From Parerythrobacter lacustris (GTDB lineage: Bacteria; Pseudomonadota; Alphaproteobacteria; Sphingomonadales; Sphingomonadaceae): a stretch of 64,000 nucleotides of DNA. How positions within the stretch are numbered: the stretch's first letter is position 1; every line of letters starts with the position of its first letter. Location of the stretch: positions 186,001 through 250,000 of the forward strand of contig NZ_JANKHH010000003.1 of assembly GCF_024626475.1 (NCBI RefSeq), given 5' to 3'. Position numbers and translations under genes: made by a program. This document shows positions 9,105 through 18,422 of this stretch, piece by piece. A model generated the notes under the pieces. That model was not told where the DNA came from. It made no database searches and saw nothing but the letters and a program-made list of their open reading frames with translations.

Positions 9105-10109
9105 ATGACAGCTTTCCCCCTATCGCGGCGCGGCCTCATCGCGGGCGGGCTGTCGCTCGGTGCGGCGGTTGTCTTGCCAGCGTGCAAGCCGATCATCTCC
9201 AACCTGTTTACCGGGGCCGACGCGCATCCGGCGGACTATCCCACAGTCCGCGCGGTCGAGTTCATGGGCCGCTATCTGGCGGACAAGACCGGCGGGCGGC
9301 TGGGGATCAAGGTCTTTGCCGGCGGGCAACTGGGCAACGAGACCGACACGCTGGAAATCACCAGCTTCGGCGGGATCGACTTCAACCGTGTCAACTTCGC
9401 CCCGCTCAATTCGGTCGAGCCGATGACGCTGCCGTTCTCGCTCCCCTTTGTGTTCGATGACGTCGATCACATGCGCCGGGTGGTCGACAGCGAAGTGGGC
9501 GACGAGGTTCTGGCGTCGATGGAACCGCACGGGCTGATCGGCCTCGCGATCTACGATTCGGGCGCGCGCAGCTTCTACAACGCCAAGCGCGCCATCACAT
9601 CGCCGGCGGACATGAAGGGCCTGAAGATCCGCGTTCCGGCTTCTGATCTCTATGTCGCAATGGTCAATGCGCTAGGTGCCAACGCCGTGCCGATCCCCTT
9701 CGGCGAGATCTACCAGTCGCTGGCCCAAGGTGTCATCGACGGGGCTGAGAACAACTGGCCGACCTTCGTTGGTGAGCGGCACTACGAAGTCGCGACCTAT
9801 TTCAGCCTGACCGGCCACCTGCTGACGCCCGAGGCACTGATGATGAGCAAGGTCAGCTGGGACAAGCTCACCGCTGCCGACCAGACGCTGGTGCGCGAGG
9901 CGGCCAAGGCATCCGTGCCGGAAATGCGCCGCTTGTGGGACCAGCGGGTCGAGGAAGCGAAGGCAACCATCGCTGCATCGAAGGTGAAGGTGAACGAGGT
10001 CGACAAGGCCCCCTTCGCTGCACTGATGCGCCCGGTGTGGGACCAGTTCATTACCTCGCCGCAGCAGAAATCCGTGGTCGAGCGCATTCTCGCCATGAGG
10101 GAGGCATGA
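9105..10109 (+). CDS. TRAP transporter substrate-binding protein (DctP type)
   Basis: 334 residues. The N-terminus combines a twin-arginine motif (LSRRGLIAGG) with a lipobox (LPAC), so it is probably a Tat-exported, inner-membrane-anchored lipoprotein. The DctP fold is recognisable: GGRLGIKVFAGGQLGNE, the conserved substrate-binding Arg in MKGLKIRVP, and QGVIDGAENNW. It delivers a carboxylate to the DctQM permease; given the locus, galacturonate or glucuronate is most likely, as for known uronate TRAP systems. The next gene overlaps it by 4 bases (ATGA). Confidence 0.93.
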   Translation: MTAFPLSRRGLIAGGLSLGAAVVLPACKPIISNLFTGADAHPADYPTVRAVEFMGRYLADKTGGRLGIKVFAGGQLGNETDTLEITSFGGIDFNRVNFAPLNSVEPMTLPFSLPFVFDDVDHMRRVVDSEVGDEVLASMEPHGLIGLAIYDSGARSFYNAKRAITSPADMKGLKIRVPASDLYVAMVNALGANAVPIPFGEIYQSLAQGVIDGAENNWPTFVGERHYEVATYFSLTGHLLTPEALMMSKVSWDKLTAADQTLVREAAKASVPEMRRLWDQRVEEAKATIAASKVKVNEVDKAPFAALMRPVWDQFITSPQQKSVVERILAMREA

Positions 10110-10594
10110 CCATGGCAAACACGATTTCGCGCTGGCTGATCGGCTTCGGCGCGGCCGGATTGCTTGCCATGACCGCGATCATCGCCTGGCAGGTGTTCGG
10201 GCGCTTCATCCTCGATTCCAGCCCGTCGTGGACGGAACAGGCATCCCTGATCCTGATGATCTGGTACGTCATGTTCGCCGCAGCCGCCGGGGTCCATGAA
10301 GGGTTCCATATCCGTATCGCGCTGTTGGAGGAGAAGCTCGGCAGCGAACGGGCGCGACCGGTGGTGCGGATCGTCGCGATCGTGGTCGCCGTGCTGGGCC
10401 TCGTGCTGATGGTCTACGGCGCACAGCTCTGCTGGCTGGTACGAGACAATGTCGTCCCCTCGCTGGGTGTCAGCCGCGCGGTCGCCTATTTCCCGCTCCC
10501 CATCGCAGGCCTGCTGATGGCGCTGTTCGCCTTGCCGCAGATCGTGAGCGGGAAGCATCCCGTCGAACCGCACGGCGAAGAGGAGATCGCGTAA
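10106..10594 (+). CDS. TRAP transporter small permease (DctQ type)
   Basis: 162 residues with four predicted membrane helices (for example LIGFGAAGLLAMTAIIAWQV and IVAIVVAVLGLVLMVYG). The motif WQVFGRFI followed by PSWTEQ is typical of DctQ. It pairs with the large permease to form the Na+-coupled TRAP channel. ATG 10106 overlaps the binding-protein stop and its own stop overlaps dctM (TAATG), giving a tightly coupled trio. Confidence 0.93.
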   Translation: MTMANTISRWLIGFGAAGLLAMTAIIAWQVFGRFILDSSPSWTEQASLILMIWYVMFAAAAGVHEGFHIRIALLEEKLGSERARPVVRIVAIVVAVLGLVLMVYGAQLCWLVRDNVVPSLGVSRAVAYFPLPIAGLLMALFALPQIVSGKHPVEPHGEEEIA

Positions 10595-11880
10595 TGGAAC
10601 TCCTCGTCCTGTTCGGTGTACTGTTCCTGCTGCTCGTGTTGGGTGTGCCGGTCGGCTATTCGTTGTTCGGCTCGGCGCTCGCTTGCTTCCTCGCTATGGG
10701 GATCCCGCCGATCGTCGCGGTGCAGCGCGTTGCGTCGGGGATCAGTGTCTTCACTCTGATGGCGATCCCATTCTTCATATTCGCCGGCGACCTGATGTAC
10801 CGCGCCGGAATTGCCGAGCGGCTGGTCCGCGTCGCCGATGCTGCCGTCGGGCGAGTCAGGGGCGGGCTTGGCATCGTCGATGTCGGCGCGTCGATGATGT
10901 TCGGGGCGGTGTCGGGTTCGGCCATTGCCAGTGCCTCGGCTATCGGTTCGACCATGGTGCCGCTGATGAAGGACAAGGGCTATCCCGGCGACTACGCGGT
11001 GAACGTTACCGCGACCGCCGCGATCGTAGGCCTGCTGATCCCGCCGTCGCACAATATGATCATCTATTCTGCCGCATCGGGTATCGGGGTGTCGATCGGC
11101 GACCTGTTCCTGGCAGGCGTCATCCCGGGCCTGCTGACCGGTTTCATGCTGATGTTCGCCGCATGGATCGTGGCTCATCGCCGCAAGCTTCCGGTCGGCC
11201 GGTTCCCCGGCTGGCGCGAGTTCATCCGCGCCGCAGCCTTCGCGATCCCCGGCCTGATGACCGCGGTCATCATCATGGGCGGGATCCTGAGCGGCTTCTT
11301 CACCCCGACCGAAAGCTCGGCTGTGGCGGTGGTCTATACGCTGCTAGTCGGCACGCTGGTCTATCGCAGCCTCGGCTGGAAGGGCACGTGGGAGGCGGCG
11401 GGCAAATCGGTGCGTACGGCATCCATGGTGCTGTTCATCATTGCCGCCGCCACCGCCTTCGGTTTCGCGCTGGCGCTGCTCGAGGTTCCAGCCTCGCTGG
11501 GTGCGCTGATCGGGGTGATGACCGACAATCCGCTTCTGACCTTGCTGATCATCAACCTGATGCTGCTGGCGCTCGGGACCTTCATGGACATGGCTCCGTT
11601 GATCGTCATCACCACGCCGATCTTCCTGCCGGTAGCGATGGGCGTCGGAGTCGACCCGGTCCATTTCGGGATCATCATGATGCTCAACCTCGGGATCGGG
11701 TTGGTGACGCCCCCGGTCGGATCGGTGCTGTTCGTCGGCTCGGCGGTCGGCAAGATTCCGGTCACCACGCTGGTGAAGACCATCTGGCCATTCTATCTGA
11801 CGCTGATTGCGGCGCTGCTGCTGATCACTTATGTTCCTGTGCTGTCACTGTGGCTGCCGGGGGTGATGGGTGGGCAATAA
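10594..11880 (+). CDS. TRAP transporter large permease (DctM type)
   Basis: 428 residues, the usual DctM length, with about 12 hydrophobic segments. Family hallmarks include the GRVRGGLGIVDVGASMMFGAVSGS stretch (seen here in part as VGASMMFGAVSGSAIASAS), the GLLIPPSHNMIIYS loop, and GFFTPTESSAVAVVY. It should catalyse secondary import of the acid delivered by the DctP protein. It is the last gene of the receptor-to-transporter run and ends 3 bases from the convergent uxaA stop, with no visible terminator between them. Confidence 0.95.
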   Translation: MELLVLFGVLFLLLVLGVPVGYSLFGSALACFLAMGIPPIVAVQRVASGISVFTLMAIPFFIFAGDLMYRAGIAERLVRVADAAVGRVRGGLGIVDVGASMMFGAVSGSAIASASAIGSTMVPLMKDKGYPGDYAVNVTATAAIVGLLIPPSHNMIIYSAASGIGVSIGDLFLAGVIPGLLTGFMLMFAAWIVAHRRKLPVGRFPGWREFIRAAAFAIPGLMTAVIIMGGILSGFFTPTESSAVAVVYTLLVGTLVYRSLGWKGTWEAAGKSVRTASMVLFIIAAATAFGFALALLEVPASLGALIGVMTDNPLLTLLIINLMLLALGTFMDMAPLIVITTPIFLPVAMGVGVDPVHFGIIMMLNLGIGLVTPPVGSVLFVGSAVGKIPVTTLVKTIWPFYLTLIAALLLITYVPVLSLWLPGVMGGQ

Positions 11881-11883
11881 AGC

Positions 11884-13398
11884 CTAAAGCGTCACCCCGC
11901 GCTTCCACAGGGAGATGACTCTCTGCCCGTTGCGCTCGGCGGATGTCGATTCGCCACTGGCGACCGCAAGCAGGTAATCGGCGAAGGCATCGCTGACGGT
12001 GTCCGCACCTTCGGAAAGAGTTCGGCCGGCGTCGAAGTCGATCCACCCGGCCTTGGCCTGTGCCAGCGCAGAGTTCGACGCAACCTTGACCGTGGGCACG
12101 GGGAAGCCGAGCGGAGTTCCGCGCCCGGTGGTGAAGAGGATCATCGTCGCCCCGGCGGCTGCCAGCGCGGTCGAGGACACCGCATCATTGCCTGGTGCTT
12201 CGAGCAGGGTAACGCCCGGCTTATGCGCAATCCCGCCATAGTCGATCACATCCATCAGCGGAGCCTTGCCCGCCTTCTGCACCGCGCCGAGCGACTTTTC
12301 CTCCAGCGTGGTGATCCCTCCCGCAATATTGCCGGGTGACGGATTCTCGGAAACGGGCTGGCCATGGTCAAGGAAGTAGCGCTTGAATCGGTTGAGCAGC
12401 TTGCCTGCCGCATCGAACACCTCGGGCGAGGTGGCACGGCCCAGCAGGGCGTCCTCCGCCCCGAAAATCTCCGGGATTTCGGTCAGTATCAGCCTGCCGT
12501 CGCTTGCCGCGACGCGATCGCTGAAGCGACCCAGCAGCGGATTGGCGGTCAGCCCCGAGAATGCGTCCGAACCACCGCATTTGAGGCCTACGACGAGCGC
12601 AGACGCGGGCGCGGTCTCACGTTCGAGCAGGGCAAGCTCGCCCACCAGTTCATCGACCAGCGCAAGGGCGCGTTCCATCTCGTCACCCGGCTCCTGCGCC
12701 CGCATGATCCGGAGTTTGGAACGGCTGCGTTCCGGAACCATCGCGACAAGATCGTCGAGCTGGTTGGATTCGCACCCGAGCCCGACCAGCACCACGCCCC
12801 CTGCATTAGGGTTGTCGCACAGTGCCGCCAGCGCAGCACGCGTGCCGGCGAGATCGTCTCCCAGCTGCGAACAGCCATGCGGATGGCCGAAGCCGACAAT
12901 CGCGTCGATCTTGCCTGCGTGCTTCAGCTGCGCTTCGCGCGCGACCATCTCCACCAGCGGCGCGACACAGCCGACGGTCGGCAAAAGCCAGATTTCGTTG
13001 CGTGTGGCGTAGCGCCCGTCGGCTCGCCGGTAGCCGCGCCATGAAGTTAACGGGGAGGCTCTGCTCTCCGCCTCGGTCAGGTGCACCTCCCCATAATGTC
13101 TTTCGCCAAGCAGCGCGGTGGCGAGATTATGCGAATGAACGTGCGCACCGGTCCGCACCGCTTGCGTGGTCAGGCCGATCTGTTCGCCATAGCGCAGCAC
13201 TGGTTCGCCACGCCGATGATCGATCAACGCGAATTTGTGGCCCTTCGGTATGTCGTCGAGCAATACCGTCCGCCGCCCGGCAATGCTGACCCCTTGTCCG
13301 CGCGCCAGAGGCTCGAGTGCGATCGCCACCGTATCGTCTGCATGGCATAGCCAACATCTTGCGCTGCCTTCGCTGCTGCTCGCTTCCACATCCATCAT
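11884..13398 (-). CDS. uxaA: Altronate dehydratase (UxaA family)
   Basis: 504 residues from ATG 13398 (AGGAAG lies about 10 bases upstream; two ATGs in tandem). An N-terminal SAF domain (residues about 10-85, including HVHSHN) precedes the long catalytic UxaA domain with GFGHPHGCSQLG, GLGCESNQ and GLKCGGSDAFSG, matching the family's conserved Cys/His residues. It dehydrates D-altronate to 2-keto-3-deoxygluconate, the substrate of the kinase at the left edge. It is divergent from uxaC across a 145-base region containing the 15-base operator. Confidence 0.92.
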   Translation of the reverse strand: MMDVEASSSEGSARCWLCHADDTVAIALEPLARGQGVSIAGRRTVLLDDIPKGHKFALIDHRRGEPVLRYGEQIGLTTQAVRTGAHVHSHNLATALLGERHYGEVHLTEAESRASPLTSWRGYRRADGRYATRNEIWLLPTVGCVAPLVEMVAREAQLKHAGKIDAIVGFGHPHGCSQLGDDLAGTRAALAALCDNPNAGGVVLVGLGCESNQLDDLVAMVPERSRSKLRIMRAQEPGDEMERALALVDELVGELALLERETAPASALVVGLKCGGSDAFSGLTANPLLGRFSDRVAASDGRLILTEIPEIFGAEDALLGRATSPEVFDAAGKLLNRFKRYFLDHGQPVSENPSPGNIAGGITTLEEKSLGAVQKAGKAPLMDVIDYGGIAHKPGVTLLEAPGNDAVSSTALAAAGATMILFTTGRGTPLGFPVPTVKVASNSALAQAKAGWIDFDAGRTLSEGADTVSDAFADYLLAVASGESTSAERNGQRVISLWKRGVTL

Positions 13399-13462
13399 TG
13401 CGTCTGCTTCCTGCGCATTGGCGAGGTTGATTTGATAGTAAGACTGTGCAATTTCCAGCCGT

Positions 13463-13477
13463 TGACACCGGTTACCA
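13463..13477. promoter_or_regulatory. Candidate operator 3, uxaA / uxaC divergent region
   Basis: An exact second copy of TGACACCGGTTACCA, 65 bases from the uxaA start and 66 bases from the uxaC start. In this copy a TTGACA (13462-13467) overlaps the site, so binding could occlude a -35 element directed toward uxaC. Shared control with the pectate lyase / receptor promoter is the natural reading. Confidence 0.6.
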
Positions 13478-13543
13478 TAACTCTCGATTGGCGGCAAACA
13501 GGCACTGCGCTTGCCAGCCGTTCCGTCATGGGAAAGCTGATCC

Positions 13544-14944
13544 ATGCCAAGGCCCCTCCACCTCGATCCCGACCGCCTGCTGCCCGCCGACCCGAGAACG
13601 CGCGACATCGCCCGCGCGCTCTATGCCGATGTGGCCGGGCTGCCGATCATCAGCCCGCATGGCCATACCGACCCCGAATGGTTCGCCACCGATGCGCCGT
13701 TCGGCAATGCTGCCGAACTGCTGTTGGTGCCCGACCATTACCTGTTCCGTATGCTCTATTCGCAAGGCGTGCGGTTGGAGAGCCTTGGCATCGGCGGTCC
13801 ACCGGTCGATCCGCGCGCGGCATGGCGCATACTGGCGGAAAATTTCCATCTGTTTCGCGGCACACCGAGCCGGATGTGGCTCGACTGGGTCTTCTCGGAA
13901 GCCTTCGGCATGGACGTGGCGCTGGATGGCGAGACGGCGGAAATCTATTTCGACACGATCACCGAGGCGCTCCAGCGTGACGAGTTTCGCCCACGGGCCC
14001 TGTTCGACCGCTATGGTATCGAGCTGCTGGCAACGACGGAGAGCCCCCTCGATTGCCTTGAGCATCACCGCACGATTCGCGAGAGTGGGTGGCAGGGCAG
14101 GGTGGTCACCGCCTATCGCCCTGACCCGGTGGTCGATCCCGATTTCGAGGGATTCGCGCAGAACCTGGAGTCCTTCTCCGAGCTGACCTGCGAGGACTGC
14201 CTGAGCTGGCAAGGCTACCTTGCAGCACATCGCAAGAGGCGAGGCTTCTTTGCCGCGATGGGCGCGACCTCGACCGACCATGGGCACCCGAGTGCAGCAA
14301 CCGCCAACCTCTCTGTGTCAGAGGCCGAGGCGCTGTTCGACCGGGTTAAGCACGGCAATGCCAGCGCGGCAGACGCGGAGCTGTTTCGCGCCCAGATGCT
14401 GACCGAGATGGCGGGAATGAGCCTCGAAGACGGGCTCGTGATGCAAGTCCACCCCGGCTCATTCCGCAACCACAACCGTCAGCTGTTCGAGACCTTCGGG
14501 CGCGACAAGGGCGCGGATATCCCGACCCGCACCGATTATGTCCATGCCCTGCGGCCACTGCTCGAAAAATACGGCAATGAGACCGATCTCTCGATCATCC
14601 TCTTCACCCTCGACGAAAGCAGCTACGCACGTGAGCTGGCGCCGCTGGCGGGGCATTATCCTTGCCTCAAGCTCGGTCCCGCGTGGTGGTTCCACGACAG
14701 CCCCGAAGGCATGCGCCGCTTCCGCCTGATGACGACCGAGACCGCTGGCTTCTACAACACGGTCGGCTTTAACGACGATACCCGTGCTTTCCTCTCGATC
14801 CCGGCCCGGCATGATGTCGCACGCCGGATCGATTGCGGGTTCCTCGCGCAGCTGGTGGCCGAGGGGCGGATGGAGGATTGGGAAGCGGCGGAGACCGCGC
14901 GCGACCTGACCTACAATCTCGTCAAGCAGGCATATCGTCTGTGA
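13544..14944 (+). CDS. uxaC: Uronate isomerase (glucuronate / galacturonate isomerase)
   Basis: 466 residues, normal for UxaC. The amidohydrolase-like metal site ISPHGHTDPEWF is at the N-terminus, with later family segments GNETDLSIILFTLDES and KLGPAWWFHDSPEGMRRF. It interconverts galacturonate and tagaturonate (and glucuronate and fructuronate) in the cytoplasm. The reductase gene starts at a GTG overlapping its stop (GTGA), so the two steps are made together. Confidence 0.95.
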   Translation: MPRPLHLDPDRLLPADPRTRDIARALYADVAGLPIISPHGHTDPEWFATDAPFGNAAELLLVPDHYLFRMLYSQGVRLESLGIGGPPVDPRAAWRILAENFHLFRGTPSRMWLDWVFSEAFGMDVALDGETAEIYFDTITEALQRDEFRPRALFDRYGIELLATTESPLDCLEHHRTIRESGWQGRVVTAYRPDPVVDPDFEGFAQNLESFSELTCEDCLSWQGYLAAHRKRRGFFAAMGATSTDHGHPSAATANLSVSEAEALFDRVKHGNASAADAELFRAQMLTEMAGMSLEDGLVMQVHPGSFRNHNRQLFETFGRDKGADIPTRTDYVHALRPLLEKYGNETDLSIILFTLDESSYARELAPLAGHYPCLKLGPAWWFHDSPEGMRRFRLMTTETAGFYNTVGFNDDTRAFLSIPARHDVARRIDCGFLAQLVAEGRMEDWEAAETARDLTYNLVKQAYRL

Positions 14945-16311
14945 GGCTGTGCGCGGCAACCGCAGACAGCCTTCCTCCTTCTGTCGCTCGCGGCGACTAT
15001 GACCGAGAGGGACCAGCCATCGGCATCGTCCACTTCGGGATTGGGGCCTTCCACCGCGCGCATCAGGCCTGGTACACCGATCAAGCTTTGTCAGCGGGGG
15101 AGTGCGACTGGCTGATCTGCGGCGTCTCGCTGCGGTCACGATCGGTTGCGGAGCAGCTCAACCCACAGGACGGACTCTACACCTTGACCGAGCGCAGCGG
15201 CGACGAGGCTTCGACGCGCTTGATCGGTTCCGTGCGTGAAGTGTTGTTTGCGCCGGACCATAGCGCGCAAATTGTCGCGCGGATTGCCGATCCCGCCTGC
15301 CACATCGTCAGCTTCACCGTGACCGAGAAGGGCTACGCCAGAGGGGAAGGCGAGCGACTCGACCTACAGAGGGCGCGGGCGAGCTTCTATCCCTTGCTCG
15401 CCCGCAGTCTTGCCATGCGGCGTGACGCGGGTCTGCCCGGAGTGACCCTGCTACCGTGCGACAACCTCGCGAACAATGGCAAGGTCCTCGGCGAATTGAT
15501 GCGCCAGTGGCTCGCGGCGGAGGACCCTCTACTGGGCGAATGGTTCAGCCGCGAATGCCGCGTCCCGTCGTCCATGATCGATCGCATCGTCCCGCGCACC
15601 GGAACGGATGACCTCGACCTCCTGCATAGCCGCATCGGCATGGAGGATGCCGGCGCGGTTTTCACCGAGCGCTTCAGCCAATGGGTCATCGAAGACGACT
15701 TCGCCGGGCCGCGACCTGCATGGGAACGGCACGGCGCACAACTGGTCGGCGATGTCGCGCCCTATGAGACAGCCAAGCTCCGCATGCTCAATGGTGCGCA
15801 TTCCCTGCTGGCCTATTGCGGCCTCCGGGCAGGGAATGAATTCGTTCACGAGGCCATCGCCGATCCGGATCTGCGAAGACTTACCGACCGGTTGATGCGC
15901 GAAGAGGCTCTGCCGACAATCGACGCGGCTGCGGGGCAAGACCTGAATGACTATGCCGATGACCTGATCGCCCGCTTTGCCGACCCTGCCCTGCGCCATC
16001 GCCTTGCGCAGATCGCTATGGACGGGACTCAGAAACTCCCGCAGCGCTGGCTAGACACCGCGCTCAGCCTGCAACAGCGTGGCATGGAATTCGCTGCCAT
16101 CCGTTCGGGCTTCGAAGCCTGGTTATGGCATATCGACGATGGCCGCTTTGTTGACGATCCTCTCGGCGAAGAACTGAGGAGATTGATGAAGCTGGGAGGT
16201 CCTGATCAGGTTGTGGCAAAATGCCTGGACTCGGACGCTTCCAGTCAGGCCCTGTGGCCGCATTATCGAAGCCTTTTGCCTGCATTGCGTCAGGCCCATT
16301 TCAACCGCTAG
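14941..16311 (+). CDS. uxuB: Mannitol-dehydrogenase-family hexuronate reductase (UxuB/UxaB-like)
   Basis: 456 residues from GTG 14941, which overlaps the uxaC stop; a longer upstream reading would run inside uxaC. The N-terminal Rossmann part has IVHFGIGAFHRAHQAWYTD, and the C-terminal mannitol-dehydrogenase domain has KLRMLNGAHSLLAYCG with the catalytic Lys-containing segment. The family includes fructuronate reductase, tagaturonate reductase and mannitol dehydrogenase. Because the locus has an altronate dehydratase and no mannonate dehydratase, tagaturonate to altronate is the activity the pathway needs. The symbol reflects sequence type, not proven substrate. Confidence 0.85.
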   Translation: MRLCAATADSLPPSVARGDYDREGPAIGIVHFGIGAFHRAHQAWYTDQALSAGECDWLICGVSLRSRSVAEQLNPQDGLYTLTERSGDEASTRLIGSVREVLFAPDHSAQIVARIADPACHIVSFTVTEKGYARGEGERLDLQRARASFYPLLARSLAMRRDAGLPGVTLLPCDNLANNGKVLGELMRQWLAAEDPLLGEWFSRECRVPSSMIDRIVPRTGTDDLDLLHSRIGMEDAGAVFTERFSQWVIEDDFAGPRPAWERHGAQLVGDVAPYETAKLRMLNGAHSLLAYCGLRAGNEFVHEAIADPDLRRLTDRLMREEALPTIDAAAGQDLNDYADDLIARFADPALRHRLAQIAMDGTQKLPQRWLDTALSLQQRGMEFAAIRSGFEAWLWHIDDGRFVDDPLGEELRRLMKLGGPDQVVAKCLDSDASSQALWPHYRSLLPALRQAHFNR

Positions 16312-16566
16312 AGCTATGCGCGCGCTCTCCTCGACTCACCGTTGCATTGCGGCCCTTCTGGTCACCCCCGAGCAGCAACTTGTCGACAAACACTTTTAAA
16401 TGTCCGCTCGCTCAACCGCACTGGCTCAGCGGCACATCTACTTGGTCTGAGCTCGCAGTAGTTGGAAAGAGATTGCTCCGCCGATCGAGACCAGTGACGA
16501 TTGGACTTTCAGAACCTTCTTTACCGGTTGGGGTCGTCGGCGCTCCCTGCTAGGGGCTGCGCCGCC
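16312..16566. other. Intergenic region, 255 bases, between the reductase and ABC-F genes
   Basis: No open frame here looks like a gene. A short inverted pair AGAGC / GCTCT sits directly after the uxuB stop without a T-tract, and a TTACCGGTT lies about 40 bases before the ABC-F start. Neither is convincing as a defined element; the region presumably holds the ABC-F promoter. Confidence 0.5.
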
Positions 16567-18417
16567 ATGATCACGATCGACAGCCTTACCGTCCGCCTTG
16601 GCGGCCGCCCAATCCTGCAGGATGCCTCCGCCGCGATCCCGACCGGGGCCCGCATCGGGCTGATCGGCCGCAACGGAGCCGGCAAGTCGACCCTGATGAA
16701 AGCACTGATCGGCCAGCTCGAGCCGGACAATGGCTCGATCACCATGCCGCGCCGCGCCCGCGTCGGCTACATCGCTCAGGAAGCGCCGAGCGGCGCGATC
16801 ACTCCGTTCGAGGCGGTGCTGGCCGGCGATGCCGAGCGCGCCAGCCTGCTGGAGGAGGCGGAAAGCTGCACCGATATGGACCGGCTGGGCGACCTCCACG
16901 ACCGGTTGCTCGCGATCGACGCCTATGCCGCCCCTTCGCGCGCGGCGATCATCCTGACTGGCCTCGGTTTCGACGAAGAAATGCAGGCGCAGCCGCTCGA
17001 TACGTTTTCGGGCGGCTGGAAGATGCGCGTCGCGCTGGGCGCGTTGTTGCTGTCGAACCCCGATGTGTTGATGCTCGACGAGCCCTCGAACCATCTCGAT
17101 CTCGAAGCCACGCTGTGGTTGGAGAGCTTCCTCAAGGCGTACCAGGGCACGCTGGTTGTCATCAGCCACGAGCGCGATCTGCTCAACAATGTGGTCACCG
17201 CGATCCTGCACCTGCAGGACGGCAAGCTGACGCTCTATCCCGGCGGTTACGACGCGTTCGAGAAGCAGCGCGCCGAACGTGCGGCACAGCTAGCCGCAGC
17301 CAAGGCCTCGCAGGATGCCCAGCGCGCCCGGCTGGAGGACTACGTCGCGCGCAACAGCGCCCGCGCCTCCACCGCCAAGCAGGCCCAGTCGCGCGCCAAG
17401 ATGCTGGCGAAGATGCAGCCGATTGCGGCGCTGATGGAAGATCCGAGCCTGAGTTTCGACTTTCCCAGCCCCGAAGAGATGCGCCCGCCGCTGATCACGC
17501 TCGACCTCGCGGCGGTCGGATACGGTGAGACACCGATCCTCCAGCGGCTCAACCTGCGGATCGACCCGGACGACCGCATCGCGCTGCTGGGCCGCAACGG
17601 CAACGGCAAGACCACGCTTGCGCGGCTGTTGGCCGCCCAGCTTGCTCCGATGGACGGGGCGATGGCGGCGTCGGGCCGGATGCGGGTGGGCTATTTCACG
17701 CAATACCAGGTGGAAGAGCTTTCGTCCGACGGCACGCCGCTCGATCACATGACCCGCGCGATGGAAGGTGCATCGCCCGGCGCGGTTCGGGCACAGCTTG
17801 GGCGGTTCGGCTTTTCCGGTCACCGGGCTACCGCGCGGATCGGCACGCTCTCGGGCGGCGAGCGGGCGCGGCTGGCGCTGGCGCTGATTACGCGCGACGC
17901 GCCGCACCTGCTCATCCTTGACGAACCGACCAACCACCTCGACGTGGACGCGCGCGAGGCGCTGGTGCAGGCGCTCAATGCGTTCGATGGTGCCGTCATC
18001 CTGATCAGCCACGACCGCCACATGGTCGAACTGACCGCCGACCGACTGGTCCTCGTTGATGAAGGTACGGCCAGGGAGTATGCCGGCAGCATAGAGGACT
18101 ACATCGACTTCGTACTGGGGCGGAACCAGCCTCGCGAAGGCAACGGCGCGAAGCCGAAGAAGGACAAGCGCGCTTCCGCCAAGGATCGCGAAGCCGCTCG
18201 TCTCGCCCGTAGCACTGTGACCGCTTCCGAAAAGGCAATTGCCCGCCTGCAAGACAAGCTTGCGCAAATCGACGGCGCATTGGCCGACCCGGCTGGGAAT
18301 GCTGATAAGGCCCCCGCCGATCTCATGCGCAAACGGGCGGCGCTCGCGGCGGAACTCGAGGAGGCCGAGCTGCAATGGCTTGACGCGCAGGACAGCCTGG
18401 AAAAGGCCGAGGCCTGA
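16567..18417 (+). CDS. ABC-F family ATPase
   Basis: 616 residues with two ABC domains and no membrane segments. Domain 1 has Walker A GRNGAGKST, a signature-like FSGGWKMR and Walker B VLMLDEPSNHLD; domain 2 has GRNGNGKTT, LSGGERARLALAL and LLILDEPTNHLD. The linker between domains is charged and helical, and the C-terminal roughly 90 residues are Lys/Glu-rich and likely coiled coil, as in Uup and YheS. ABC-F proteins act on ribosomes or translation quality control. ATG 16567 is chosen because the ABC fold begins at once. The small zinc-ribbon gene follows after 5 bases. Confidence 0.92.
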   Translation: MITIDSLTVRLGGRPILQDASAAIPTGARIGLIGRNGAGKSTLMKALIGQLEPDNGSITMPRRARVGYIAQEAPSGAITPFEAVLAGDAERASLLEEAESCTDMDRLGDLHDRLLAIDAYAAPSRAAIILTGLGFDEEMQAQPLDTFSGGWKMRVALGALLLSNPDVLMLDEPSNHLDLEATLWLESFLKAYQGTLVVISHERDLLNNVVTAILHLQDGKLTLYPGGYDAFEKQRAERAAQLAAAKASQDAQRARLEDYVARNSARASTAKQAQSRAKMLAKMQPIAALMEDPSLSFDFPSPEEMRPPLITLDLAAVGYGETPILQRLNLRIDPDDRIALLGRNGNGKTTLARLLAAQLAPMDGAMAASGRMRVGYFTQYQVEELSSDGTPLDHMTRAMEGASPGAVRAQLGRFGFSGHRATARIGTLSGGERARLALALITRDAPHLLILDEPTNHLDVDAREALVQALNAFDGAVILISHDRHMVELTADRLVLVDEGTAREYAGSIEDYIDFVLGRNQPREGNGAKPKKDKRASAKDREAARLARSTVTASEKAIARLQDKLAQIDGALADPAGNADKAPADLMRKRAALAAELEEAELQWLDAQDSLEKAEA

Positions 18418-18422
18418 CCGCG

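Noticed and set aside
16520-16530. TTACCGGTT before the ABC-F gene as an operator
   Set aside because: Only nine bases resemble the core and flanks do not match the repeated site.
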